Assembly: GCA_963756715.1 (NCBI GenBank) | Contig: CAVWOV010000003.1 | Coordinates: 1-64,000 of the forward strand | Direction: 5' to 3' | Length of the DNA: 64,000 nt | Origin: VAZQ01 sp963756715 | GTDB lineage: Bacteria > Pseudomonadota > Alphaproteobacteria > Rhizobiales > Xanthobacteraceae | Shown: positions 50,764-62,296 of the stretch, piece after piece | Position numbering within the stretch: position 1 is the first letter of the stretch | Layout of the letters: every line of letters begins with the position of its first letter | Position numbers and translations under genes: made by a program | The notes under the pieces: generated by a model | The model's input: the letters and a program-made list of their open reading frames with translations, nothing else | Database searches by the model: none | Told to the model about the DNA's origin: nothing

Positions 50764-51978
50764 ATGGCGAAGATCAAAGTCAAGAATCCGGTCGTCGAGA
50801 TGGATGGCGACGAGATGACCAGGATTATCTGGAAGCTCATCAAGGACAAGCTGATCCATCCCTACCTCGACCTCGACCTGCTCTACTATGATTTGGGCAT
50901 GCAGAAACGCGACGAGACCCGCGACCAGATCACCATCGACGCCGCTAATAAGACCCTGGAGGTTGGCGTCGCGGTGAAGTGCGCCACCATCACGCCGGAC
51001 GAAGGTCGCGTAAAGGAGTTCGGCCTCAAGGAAATGTGGCGTTCGCCGAACGGGACCATCCGCAACATCCTCGGCGGCACCATCTTCCGCGAGCCGATCA
51101 TCTGCAAGAACGTGCCGCGGCTGGTGCCGGGCTGGACGCAGCCGATCGTCATCGGCCGCCATGCCTACGGCGATCAGTATCGCGCCACCGACTTCAAGTT
51201 TCCGACCGCGGGCACGATCTCGATCAAGTTCACCGGCGCCGACGGCAAGGTGATCGAGAAGGAAGTGTTCAAAGCGCCCGAGAGCGGCGTCACGATGGCG
51301 ATGTACAATCTCGACTCTTCGATCCGCGATTTCGCCCGCGCCTCGATGAACTTTGCGCTCGCCCGCGGCTATCCGCTGTATCTGTCGACCAAGAACACCA
51401 TCCTGAAGCAGTACGACGGCCGCTTCATGGAGCTGTTCCAGCAGATCTTCGACGCCGAGTTCAAAGATCGTTTCGCCGAGAAGAAGATCACCTACCAGCA
51501 CCGCCTGATCGACGACATGGTGGCGTCCGCGCTGAAGTGGTCGGGCGGCTATGTCTGGGCGTGCAAGAACTACGACGGCGACGTGCAGTCCGACACCGTC
51601 GCGCAGGGGTTCGGTTCGCTCGGCCTGATGACCTCGGTGCTGACCACGCCGGACGGCAAGGTGGTCGAAGCCGAGGCCGCCCACGGCACCGTCACCCGCC
51701 ACTATCGCGAACATCAGAAGGGCAACGAGACCTCGACCAACTCGGTCGCCTCGATTTTCGCCTGGGCCCGCGGGCTCGCGCACCGCGCCAAGCTCGACGA
51801 CAATGCCGACCTCGCGAAATTCGCCGCGACCCTGGAAAAGGTCACGGTCGACACCGTCGAGGCGGGATTCATGACCAAGGACCTTGCACTCCTCGTCGGC
51901 CCTGATCAGAAGTGGCTCTCCACCACCGGCTATCTCGACAAAGTGGACGAGAATTTGCACAAGGCGATGACGGCGTAG
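50764..51978 (+). CDS. icd: Homodimeric NADP-dependent isocitrate dehydrogenase
   Basis: 404 aa, the eukaryote-like/alphaproteobacterial class of dimeric NADP-IDH: KNPVVEMDGDEMTRIIWKLI, LKEMWRSPNGTIRNILGGTI, DQYRATDFKF, and the NADP-site region EAAHGTVTRHYREHQKG. Same reaction as the preceding gene. AGGTGACTCCTTAA upstream of the ATG is a weak ribosome site. Confidence 0.96.
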   Translation: MAKIKVKNPVVEMDGDEMTRIIWKLIKDKLIHPYLDLDLLYYDLGMQKRDETRDQITIDAANKTLEVGVAVKCATITPDEGRVKEFGLKEMWRSPNGTIRNILGGTIFREPIICKNVPRLVPGWTQPIVIGRHAYGDQYRATDFKFPTAGTISIKFTGADGKVIEKEVFKAPESGVTMAMYNLDSSIRDFARASMNFALARGYPLYLSTKNTILKQYDGRFMELFQQIFDAEFKDRFAEKKITYQHRLIDDMVASALKWSGGYVWACKNYDGDVQSDTVAQGFGSLGLMTSVLTTPDGKVVEAEAAHGTVTRHYREHQKGNETSTNSVASIFAWARGLAHRAKLDDNADLAKFAATLEKVTVDTVEAGFMTKDLALLVGPDQKWLSTTGYLDKVDENLHKAMTA

Positions 51979-52098
51979 CTTAACTTCTCCTGTCAGATCG
52001 AAAAAATGGCGCGACATGCTCGTGCCGTTTTCTTAGCATTTGCAGATCATCGAATTTGACGAACGTATTCTTCCGAATGCCAACCGAGGGAGGCTTTC

Positions 52099-52608
52099 GT
52101 GCTTCGATTGAATATTTTGGTATTCGCCGCGTCACTCGCCGCCGCTTCCCTGGCTGCGGGGCATGCCTCCGCGCAAGTGCCGGCCCCGATCGCGGCACCA
52201 GCCGAGGCCACTGTGGTGACGCTGCATGCCGAGGGCGCGCAGGTCTACGATTGCAAGGCCGGCGCCGGCGGCAAGCTCGCCTGGGCCTTCCGTGAGCCGA
52301 TTGCCACGCTCCTGCTCGATGGCAAGACCGTGGGACGTCATTACGCCGGACCCAACTGGGAGCACATCGACGGCAGCGCGGTCGTCGCCAAGTTGGCCGC
52401 CAACGCGCCGGGCCAGACAACCAACGACATCCCCTGGCTCAAGCTTGCGGCGACCTCGCACCGGGGACGCGGCATGTTATCCGGCGTCAACACAATCCAG
52501 CGCATCAATACGCACGGCGGCGTCCATGCCGGGCCATGCGACAAGGCCGGGAGCCTTTTCAGCGCGCCGTATTCCGCCGACTACGTCTTCCTGCAGAAGG
52601 GTGGCTGA
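52099..52608 (+). CDS. Secreted DUF3455-domain protein
   Basis: 169 aa with a signal peptide (LNILVFAASLAAASLAAGHA, cleavage after ASAQ) and the DUF3455 core: EGAQVYDCKAG, WAFREPIATLL, GRHYAGPNWEHIDGS, and NTHGGVHAGPCDKAG. GTG start at 52099 with GGGAGG upstream. The family is periplasmic or extracellular with unknown role. Confidence 0.83.
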   Translation: MLRLNILVFAASLAAASLAAGHASAQVPAPIAAPAEATVVTLHAEGAQVYDCKAGAGGKLAWAFREPIATLLLDGKTVGRHYAGPNWEHIDGSAVVAKLAANAPGQTTNDIPWLKLAATSHRGRGMLSGVNTIQRINTHGGVHAGPCDKAGSLFSAPYSADYVFLQKGG

Positions 52609-52657
52609 TCCGCCGCGCACGTCGCGCCGCAGTCGACGGCCGCGCTGCAATGTGCTT

Positions 52658-53907
52658 TCAGGACGTCGGTTTCGGCTTCTCGTCCTGCGCCGCATCGACG
52701 ATTTCTTCGGTGACCAGATCGCCGCGGGGCGTCACCAATTCGCGGCCAAGCCGGGCACGCACGACCTCGTGCACGCGCTTCGACGAGGCGCGGGTCGCGC
52801 TCCATCAGGGCGTGAAAATCGTGCGCATCGAGCACGAGCAGGCTCGTGCGCGTGGTGGCGGTGACATTGGCGGAGCGGCGGGCGGACCGCAGCACCGCGA
52901 TCTCGCCGAAGAAGTGCCCGACATCAAGCCGGACGCGCTCGTGCGGCAGTTCGATCTCGACCTCTCCGGCGGCGATGAAATACATCGAATGCGCCGGGTC
53001 GCCGCGCCGCACGATCAGGCCGCCGGGCTCGACCTGTTGCGCGCGCAGGAGGCGCATGATGTCGGCAACCTCGCGGGCATCGAGCCCGGAAAACAGCGGC
53101 ACGCGGGCCACCATCGACCAGGTGACGACGAAATCGCGGCGGTGAATTTCGTTCGAAAACGCATTGGCGATAATGCCGACCGGCAGCGCCACCATGATCA
53201 ATCCAAGAAAAATGGTCGCGCTGGCGATCAGCTTGCCGGGGACCGTCATCGGTACCACATCGCCGTAACCGATCGTGCCCAGGGTGACGATCGCCCACCA
53301 CATGGCGTCCGGAATGGTGCCGAACTTGTCGGGCTGCACGTGCCCTTCGGCAAGATGCATCAAAGATGCAGCGACCAATGTCGTCCCGATCAGGATGACG
53401 ACGCAGCCGAACAGCGCGCGCCGCTCCTGATAAAGCGCATCGAGCAACGATCGCATCGCCGGCGAATAGCGCGTCAGCTTGAGGAAGCGCACGAAGCGCA
53501 ACACCAGCACCACGCGAAAGTCGATCGGCAGGATGAAGGCGAACCAGAACGGCAGGACGGCGAGGAGATCGACGATGCCAGCGCCGCTCACCGCGTAATT
53601 CCACCGCGCCGAGTGCGCCGAGAGATGCCTGAACGGCGGGTGCAGGCGGGCGACCCACAGCCGCGCCGCATATTCCAGGGTAAAGACAACGAGCGAGACG
53701 ATCTCGATAATGTCGAACCAGACAGCGTAGCGCGTCGCGATCGCCGGCACCGATTCCAGCGCAACGCTCACCAGATTGAGGAGGATGAGCAGGATCAGCG
53801 CGCGATCGACAACGCAAGCTCGCCCGGCTGGCCGACCGTCCTTGCTCCAGGATATCGTAAAGGCGGCGCTGCAGTTGCGCCGCCCGGCGGCGGTTTCGTT
53901 TCAGCAT
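52658..53907 (-). CDS. Cyclic-nucleotide-gated K+ channel-like protein (MloK1-type), two frameshifts
   Basis: Six membrane segments, the K+ selectivity filter TIGYGD between the last two (about residue 210), and a C-terminal cyclic-nucleotide-binding domain with FFGEIAVLRSARRSANVTAT. The layout matches the Mesorhizobium MlotiK1 channel. The N-terminus MLKRNRRRAAQLQRRLYDIL joins the channel via a shift near 53812. The C-terminus continues VHEVVRARLGRELVTPRGDL in another frame after an extra base near 52776, ending at 52658. The 1250-bp span is 3n+2, consistent with two extra bases (about 415 aa). Confidence 0.82.
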
Positions 53908-53963
53908 GGCCAGGCTCCCTGCCCTTGCCTGCCCGACAGCGGGCGCTGCCTCCTTGCGAAGGA

Positions 53964-56664
<2,701 letters not shown>

Positions 56665-56865
56665 CCGATCATCCACCTAACTTGCCGGCGGGCCCCATAT
56701 TTCCGCTGTGTTTCCGCGTGCTTTTAACGGCGGCCCCGCGCCCTGTCCAGGAAACCGGGGTGGTCGCCGCTCTTAACCACACCGCGCCAATCCGATATAA
56801 GCAGGCCTGCCCCATCGCGCATCGCGCCGCGCCGAATTCACCCCGAACACTCGACCGGACCGGAC

Positions 56866-57930
56866 ATGAACGCCACCACCGCGCCGCGCCCACCTGCTTC
56901 GCGCCTGGAAGAGCTGTTGCGGTCGCGGCGGTTTGTCATCACCACCGAGATCGCCCCGCCGGTCTCGTTCGACCCGCAGGACCTGCTGGCGAAGGCGCTG
57001 CCGCTTGCCGGCCTCGCCGATGCGGTCAACGTCACCGACGGCGCCAGCGCCCGCACGCATCTCTCGGCGCCGATCGCGGCCGCGATCCTGGTGCAGAACG
57101 GCATCGAGCCGATCCTGCAGCTCACCTGCCGCGACCGCAATCGCATCGCGCTGCAAGCGGACCTGATGGGCGCCGCCGCGACCGGCGTGCATAACCTGCT
57201 CACGCTCACCGGCGACGATCCCAAGGCCGGTGACCAGCCCGAGACCAAGGCGGTGTTCGACATCGATTCGACGACGCTGACCGCGATGGCGCGGCAGATG
57301 GGGGAGACCGGCGAACTCCCGACTGGCCGCAAGATCGCCGGCCAGGCGAGCTTCTTCATCGGCGCGGCGGACGCACCGATCGACCCGCCGCCCGGCTGGG
57401 AGCCCACGAAGCTCGCCGCCAAGATCGCGGCCGGCGCGAAGTTTGCCCAGACGCAGTTCTGCATGGATGGAGCGATCGTTCGCCGCTACACCGAGCGGCT
57501 CGCCGCCAACGAGGCGACGCGCGATCTTCATCTCATCGTCGGGATTGCGCCGCTGCGCTCCGCAAAATCGGCCCGCTGGATGAAGGAGCACCTGTGGGGC
57601 ACCATCATCCCGGATGACTTTATCACGCGGCTCGACGCCGCCTCCGACCCGGGAGCGGAGGGCCAGCGCATCTGCATCGAGTTGATCGAGCAGTTCGCCC
57701 GCATCCCTGGCGTCGCCGGGGTCCACATCATGGCGCCGGCGAACGAAGCGGCAGTACCGGCGGTGATCGCCGAAGCGCGCAAGCGGCTGCCGGCACAGGT
57801 AGAGCAGCTCAACGGAGCACATTCCACTCCAGTGGCTAACCGGCCGCACACTCCGTTCTGGTTCCCGCGCAAGCGGGAACCCAGTCCTGCAGCTTCCAGT
57901 TTTGGTGTCTGCGTGACTGCTCGGTATTAG
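56866..57930 (+). CDS. metF: Methylenetetrahydrofolate reductase-like protein
   Basis: A 354-aa protein of the MTHFR family: RRFVITTEIAPPVSFDPQDL, LADAVNVTDGASAR, PILQLTCRDRN, LLTLTGDDPKAGDQPETKAV, and AKFAQTQFCMD. It makes 5-methyl-THF for methionine synthesis. The last 30 or so residues are encoded by an inverted-repeat element (57860-57881), so the ancestral C-terminus probably ended near residue 320. The gene faces recA. Confidence 0.85.
   Translation: MNATTAPRPPASRLEELLRSRRFVITTEIAPPVSFDPQDLLAKALPLAGLADAVNVTDGASARTHLSAPIAAAILVQNGIEPILQLTCRDRNRIALQADLMGAAATGVHNLLTLTGDDPKAGDQPETKAVFDIDSTTLTAMARQMGETGELPTGRKIAGQASFFIGAADAPIDPPPGWEPTKLAAKIAAGAKFAQTQFCMDGAIVRRYTERLAANEATRDLHLIVGIAPLRSAKSARWMKEHLWGTIIPDDFITRLDAASDPGAEGQRICIELIEQFARIPGVAGVHIMAPANEAAVPAVIAEARKRLPAQVEQLNGAHSTPVANRPHTPFWFPRKREPSPAASSFGVCVTARY
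57860..57881. repeat. Palindrome inside the end of metF
   Basis: GGTTCCCGC-GCAA-GCGGGAACC, 9-bp stem, 4-base loop. It is translated as part of the metF tail (WFPRKREP). Confidence 0.8.
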
Positions 57931-57938
57931 CGGTCTGG

Positions 57939-57957
57939 GTCCCCGCTTCGCGGGGAC
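57939..57957. repeat. Palindrome between metF and recA
   Basis: GTCCCCGC-TTC-GCGGGGAC, 8-bp stem and 3-base loop, 58 bp from the previous palindrome in the metF tail and similar to it (TCTGGGTCCCCGC against TCTGGTTCCCGC). It may also help terminate both convergent genes. Confidence 0.8.
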
Positions 57958-57975
57958 GAATGGCGGAGAGATCGC

Positions 57976-59064
<1,089 letters not shown>

Positions 59065-59153
59065 TGCTCCCACTCCTTATGACCGGGATTCGGGGAACCG
59101 ACAACGAACGCCGTCGATTCAGCTAAGATGCGTATGTACACTATTTGTTCTCA

Positions 59154-59168
59154 GTTCGCAATATGTTC
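59154..59168 (-). promoter_or_regulatory. SOS (LexA) box and recA promoter
   Basis: GTTC-N7-GTTC (read GAACATATTGCGAAC on the recA strand), the alphaproteobacterial LexA consensus, 90 bp before the recA start. It overlaps a -35-like TTGCGA with TACATA 17 bp further on as -10. Confidence 0.85.
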
Positions 59169-59186
59169 TTTTGCGGCCGGGGGTAC

Positions 59187-59240
59187 TGGCCGGTTTTGAC
59201 CCCTAGTGGCTGGTTTTAAAATTAGCGGTGGCCGGTTTTG
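59187..59240. repeat. Three direct copies of TGGCYGGTTTT, possible IS21-family end
   Basis: TGGCCGGTTTTGAC (59187), TGGCTGGTTTTAAA (59207) and TGGCCGGTTTTGCC (59229), spaced about 20-22 bp. IS21-family elements carry multiple direct repeats of this kind near their ends; no transposase gene is present in the window, so this would be a relic. Confidence 0.45.
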
Positions 59241-59478
59241 CCAATAGCGGTCCAAGGCCTGGGCACGATGCCACATCCACCCGATAACAGCGGCCGCCTT
59301 GTTTGGCGGCTTCGTTGGTCATTCAGTGGGATCGAAGAAGTCGGCCGTTACTTGTTTGCGGTTAGAACAGCCCACCCGTGCCCCCCTGGTGCATAATTAT
59401 CACAGCGATCGGCAATCGCTCCGACTACACGCCAGCGTGATCCGCGGAATTCCATGATGCGCCGTATCCTATGGGCGT

Positions 59479-59554
59479 CACGGAAGGCCAACTCCGTGAT
59501 GAACCTCCACACGGCCCCCAAACCTGTACCCCAGGCCTGGGGGCCGTTCTTTTT
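59479..59554 (+). ncRNA. Candidate small RNA with terminator
   Basis: Two hairpins in tandem: TCACGGA-N8-TCCGTGA (59479-59500), then an unpaired stretch with CCTCC, then a strong Rho-independent terminator ACGGCCCCCA / TGGGGGCCGT (59511-59520 and 59538-59547) followed by TCTTTTT. No open reading frame precedes the terminator. The exposed CCTCC is the anti-Shine-Dalgarno type seen in many alphaproteobacterial sRNAs. Promoter and 5' end not identified. Confidence 0.4.
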
Positions 59555-59705
59555 GGTTCTTTCCCGGGCATGATCGTCTCGTCCAGCCACCTACCCCGGC
59601 CGCACCACATCCGTTTGCCCTTAAAGGTGACGGGCGGGCAGCAGCTCCGCAGCGGTTTTGAGATGGGTCAAACGAATTGGCCATCACCTGCGGTTAAAAT
59701 GCAGC

Positions 59706-59882
59706 ATGGCCTCTCTGATCTATCGGTGCCCGGCGACCGGCCTCAATGTGCAGGGCTGGATTGCCGACGACGGCTCGGCCGACGACGCGGAGACCTATCG
59801 CACGCTGCGGTGCCTCGCCTGCCGGCAAACGCATCTCGTCAATCCATCCACTGGCAAGGTGCTGTCCGGCGATGACCCATAG
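59706..59882 (+). CDS. 58-aa protein with CxxC-type cysteines
   Basis: MASLIYRCPATGLNVQGW, then an Asp/Ala-rich stretch, then RCLACRQTHLVNPSTGKV. Three cysteines in the pattern C-x(n)-C-x2-C suggest a small metal-binding ribbon with one ligand missing or supplied by His. Similar short proteins (IYRCPxTGLxVQGW, CLACxxxHLVxP) occur in Rhizobiales as I recall. Function unknown. Confidence 0.65.
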   Translation: MASLIYRCPATGLNVQGWIADDGSADDAETYRTLRCLACRQTHLVNPSTGKVLSGDDP

Positions 59883-60100
59883 GCGACGCCGCAGACAAAC
59901 AGGGCGGCAAGCTTGGCTCCGTTATTTTGTCGGTACCGATAGCCGCACCCGGCAGACGTCGAGCGCGCGGACAGATGCAGACGTCTCAGTTCGATAACGG
60001 ATTTGTCGCCAGTGAGTGACGGCCGTCGCGGATTTTCGCGTGGCCGTGGATGCCGGCGTGGCTGGTGCTATTTCAACCCATTCCTCAGCGAGCCGTTGTC

Positions 60101-60364
60101 TTAAGCCGTCGGCAGCTCGATGATCTTGTTGATGCCCGCGTCGGCGTCATACACCGCGACGCGCACAATCGGGTGCCCGCGCTTGATGGCCAAGCCGGCG
60201 AGCTCAGCCGCCTCGAATGTCGCGAACGACGCCTTCGTCTGCCGGTCGACCTGCAAGCGAAACTGGCCGACCTCGGGCCGCTTGCCCTGCCCGGCCGGAC
60301 GAACGGGCGGCTCCTCGAACTCGGGGACTTTGGTGATGGTCTTGGTTGTTGGCCTGGTTGCCAT
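60101..60364 (-). CDS. 87-aa conserved hypothetical protein
   Basis: The protein begins MATRPTTKTITKVPEFEEPP, has a basic linker, and a compact C-terminal domain with FRLQVDRQTKASFATFEAAE and GHPIVRVAVYDADAGINKII. The C-terminal pattern resembles proteins that carry a short DUF-like alpha/beta segment, but I do not recognise it. The ribosome site is weak. Confidence 0.5.
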   Translation of the reverse strand: MATRPTTKTITKVPEFEEPPVRPAGQGKRPEVGQFRLQVDRQTKASFATFEAAELAGLAIKRGHPIVRVAVYDADAGINKIIELPTA

Positions 60365-60459
60365 GATCTCTTTCTCTGCAAGTTTGATTGATCTGTTGAA
60401 GTTCAGCGGCGAAGCGTGCGCCGCACGCGAAGCATCCACCGGCGTTAGTCGCGCGCCGT

Positions 60460-60663
60460 CTAGGACGGCAGCTTGCCGCTCTGCTCGAGCAACTCGATGA
60501 GGCGACCAAGTTTCTTGTCGATCTGACCGAGGTGATAGGCCGCAAATTCATCCGCATAGGCGGATCGCTGCTCCGCGCCCTGCGTCTGCTCGTGCCGGAT
60601 CAACGGCATGAAGTCGCCTTGAAAGAACGTCTCGTATTGTCCGCGAATTGCATCGTTGGCCAT
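60460..60663 (-). CDS. 67-aa hypothetical protein
   Basis: A short acidic/helical protein, MANDAIRGQYETFFQGDFMP at the start and a C-terminal amphipathic helix DKKLGRLIELLEQ. AGAGGA precedes the ATG. It lies 95 bp upstream of the 87-aa gene on the same strand, suggesting a two-gene unit. Function unknown. Confidence 0.5.
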   Translation of the reverse strand: MANDAIRGQYETFFQGDFMPLIRHEQTQGAEQRSAYADEFAAYHLGQIDKKLGRLIELLEQSGKLPS

Positions 60664-61142
60664 GATGTCCTCTTACTTGTGCCTGGGAGCGCACCCAGAC
60701 GCCGGATAAACACTCCTCCCAGGCAGGCTTGCCGACTGGCTCGGAAGTGGCTGTGGAAGTGGTTGTGCGAGCTGAACCAAACAACGGCCGCGAAGGCAGG
60801 CTCAAGTCGTCGTACAATCTTCGGCCCGTATTACCGCGAGACACCAAGACTGGCCGCAGAACCCGGAAATCCAATAGCAACGCAATTCTCAAATAATCAA
60901 TATGCTCGACCTCAATAGCGAACATTAGAAACCAAGCAAAAATATAATATTAAAGCGGCACGGAAACCAGATCAGCAGCAAAATTATTTTCTCGAATCAG
61001 GAAGTCCTTTGATTTTTGGCCTCGTAATTGTATCATCTAACAAAGTCGTTGTTCGCCAATTGAACCTGCCAGCATCCGATTTTGTCTGGGTTCACAGCCA
61101 TACTCCGCGAACGATCCCCGCGTTCGCCAGCCAGGAGGCCAA
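60664..61142. other. Gene-free, AT-rich interval
   Basis: 479 bp. The part from about 60880 to 61060 is far richer in A and T than any other stretch of the window (runs such as AAAAATATAATATTAAAG and AAAATTATTTTC). No convincing coding region; AGGAGG near the end belongs to the next gene. It could be a promoter region or inserted DNA. Confidence 0.6.
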
Positions 61143-61361
61143 ATGCAGATCTACATGTTCACGTCCGAATCGAGCCCCAACCTGCACGCGTTTGGCGGCG
61201 ATCCGTCCGGCAGCAAATTGCCCGATAATCATGGTCCCTGGGAAGCGGCCGGGTCGTTGAAGTCCGATCAGCACCCGCCGCACCGCCTCTCGCGGGCCAA
61301 GATCGAAGAGGCCATCAAGCTCAAGGGCTTCCAGCTTTGGCGCAAGAAGTCCCCGTCGTGA
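61143..61361 (+). CDS. 72-aa conserved hypothetical protein
   Basis: MQIYMFTSESSPNLHAFGGD, LPDNHGPWEAAG and a C-terminal basic helix LSRAKIEEAIKLKGFQLWRK. A perfect AGGAGG upstream of the ATG supports translation. No membrane segment or known motif. Confidence 0.65.
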   Translation: MQIYMFTSESSPNLHAFGGDPSGSKLPDNHGPWEAAGSLKSDQHPPHRLSRAKIEEAIKLKGFQLWRKKSPS

Positions 61362-61426
61362 CGCCCCTGTTCGGCAGACGGGATCGTCAGAAACTGCCGC
61401 GGTAGGGCGCATGGACGGCAAAGAAA

Positions 61427-61444
61427 ACCCCGCCGGAGCGGGGT
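61427..61444 (+). terminator. Hairpin after the 72-aa gene
   Basis: ACCCCGC-CGGA-GCGGGGT, 7-bp stem, 65 bp past the stop. No T-run, so it may only protect the mRNA end. Confidence 0.4.
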
Positions 61445-61467
61445 CCAAGTAAAGGGAGGAAACGCCC

Positions 61468-61701
61468 ATGAAAAGGCGTGGCAAGATTAGCAAATCTCCT
61501 CCCGGCATAAAATTGCAAATCGGCAACCTAAGCGCATTGGCCGCAGGTGTGACTTTTCTGCCGCATGATGCCAGAGGCGGCAAGCCGACAAGTTACCGCG
61601 ATCAGGCCGGCTTTCCCGGGTCAGGTCCCTTCGACTGGCTTCGAGGCCCCTATTGGCCGGGCGCGACCTCGAACAGCCCGTCGGCTGCCATGACGGCTTG
61701 A
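61468..61701 (+). CDS. Possible 77-aa protein, weak
   Basis: GGGAGG lies upstream of the ATG and the first residues are basic (MKRRGKISKS). The 3' end overlaps the convergent FmdE-like gene by 52 bp and the composition is not family-like. It could be a real small gene or chance. Confidence 0.3.
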   Translation: MKRRGKISKSPPGIKLQIGNLSALAAGVTFLPHDARGGKPTSYRDQAGFPGSGPFDWLRGPYWPGATSNSPSAAMTA

Positions 61702-62147
61702 TAGCGGCCCATGGGGTCGCGCGACTTAAGCCACTCGAGGACCTTGGGCAGCCACTCGTCCTTGATGGTATACCTGACGCTGGCGCTCCCTTTGCGCTCG
61801 CGCACCACAATGACCGCCAGCAGACCGGGGGGCGCCTTCTCGGCGGCGACCTGCAGTGTCCCCTGCCCCGGACTGGCCTGGGTCGCGATCATGACACCGT
61901 CGGCAATGCATGGACACGGGGCCTTCACGCCACTGTAGAAGGTCACCGCGACCGAGCGGGGCTCCACCTTGAGGCGCGCCAGCGCATCGAGGCCGACACG
62001 GATGCCCATCGGAATAAACGGCCCGAAGCCGCCGTGGATGCGCGTACCGAGTTTGATCCATTCCTCCGGAGTCTCGGCACGCGCGGCCGGCGCGGCAAGC
62101 AAGGCGGCGACAAGCGCGATCGAGCACGTCAGTTTCATGGCCAGCAT
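61650..62147 (-). CDS. Secreted FmdE-like protein
   Basis: 165 aa with a signal peptide (LTCSIALVAALLAAPAARAE) and the segment GTRIHGGFGPFIPMGIRVGL, which resembles FmdE-family proteins (FGPFxxMGxRxG), followed by a CPCIADGVM cysteine pair. FmdE domains bind metal or cofactor in molybdoenzyme-related proteins; the actual role is unknown. Start at 62147 or 62138. Confidence 0.6.
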   Translation of the reverse strand: MLAMKLTCSIALVAALLAAPAARAETPEEWIKLGTRIHGGFGPFIPMGIRVGLDALARLKVEPRSVAVTFYSGVKAPCPCIADGVMIATQASPGQGTLQVAAEKAPPGLLAVIVVRERKGSASVRYTIKDEWLPKVLEWLKSRDPMGRYQAVMAADGLFEVAPGQ

Positions 62148-62296
62148 CCCCAGATCTCTCCCGCCCGGCACATTGAAATTGTGAGCGCCCAGGTAAGATG
62201 TTGTCAAGCAAACATCATACTCACGGCGCCAGCCCGCCTGCCCGACAGGTAAGGCGGGACGTTCCGGACACGCACCGACGTGGCAAGGCGCGAGAG

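Noticed and set aside
59187..59240. Full insertion sequence near recA
   Set aside because: No transposase frame and no second end within the window; only terminal-type repeats are visible.
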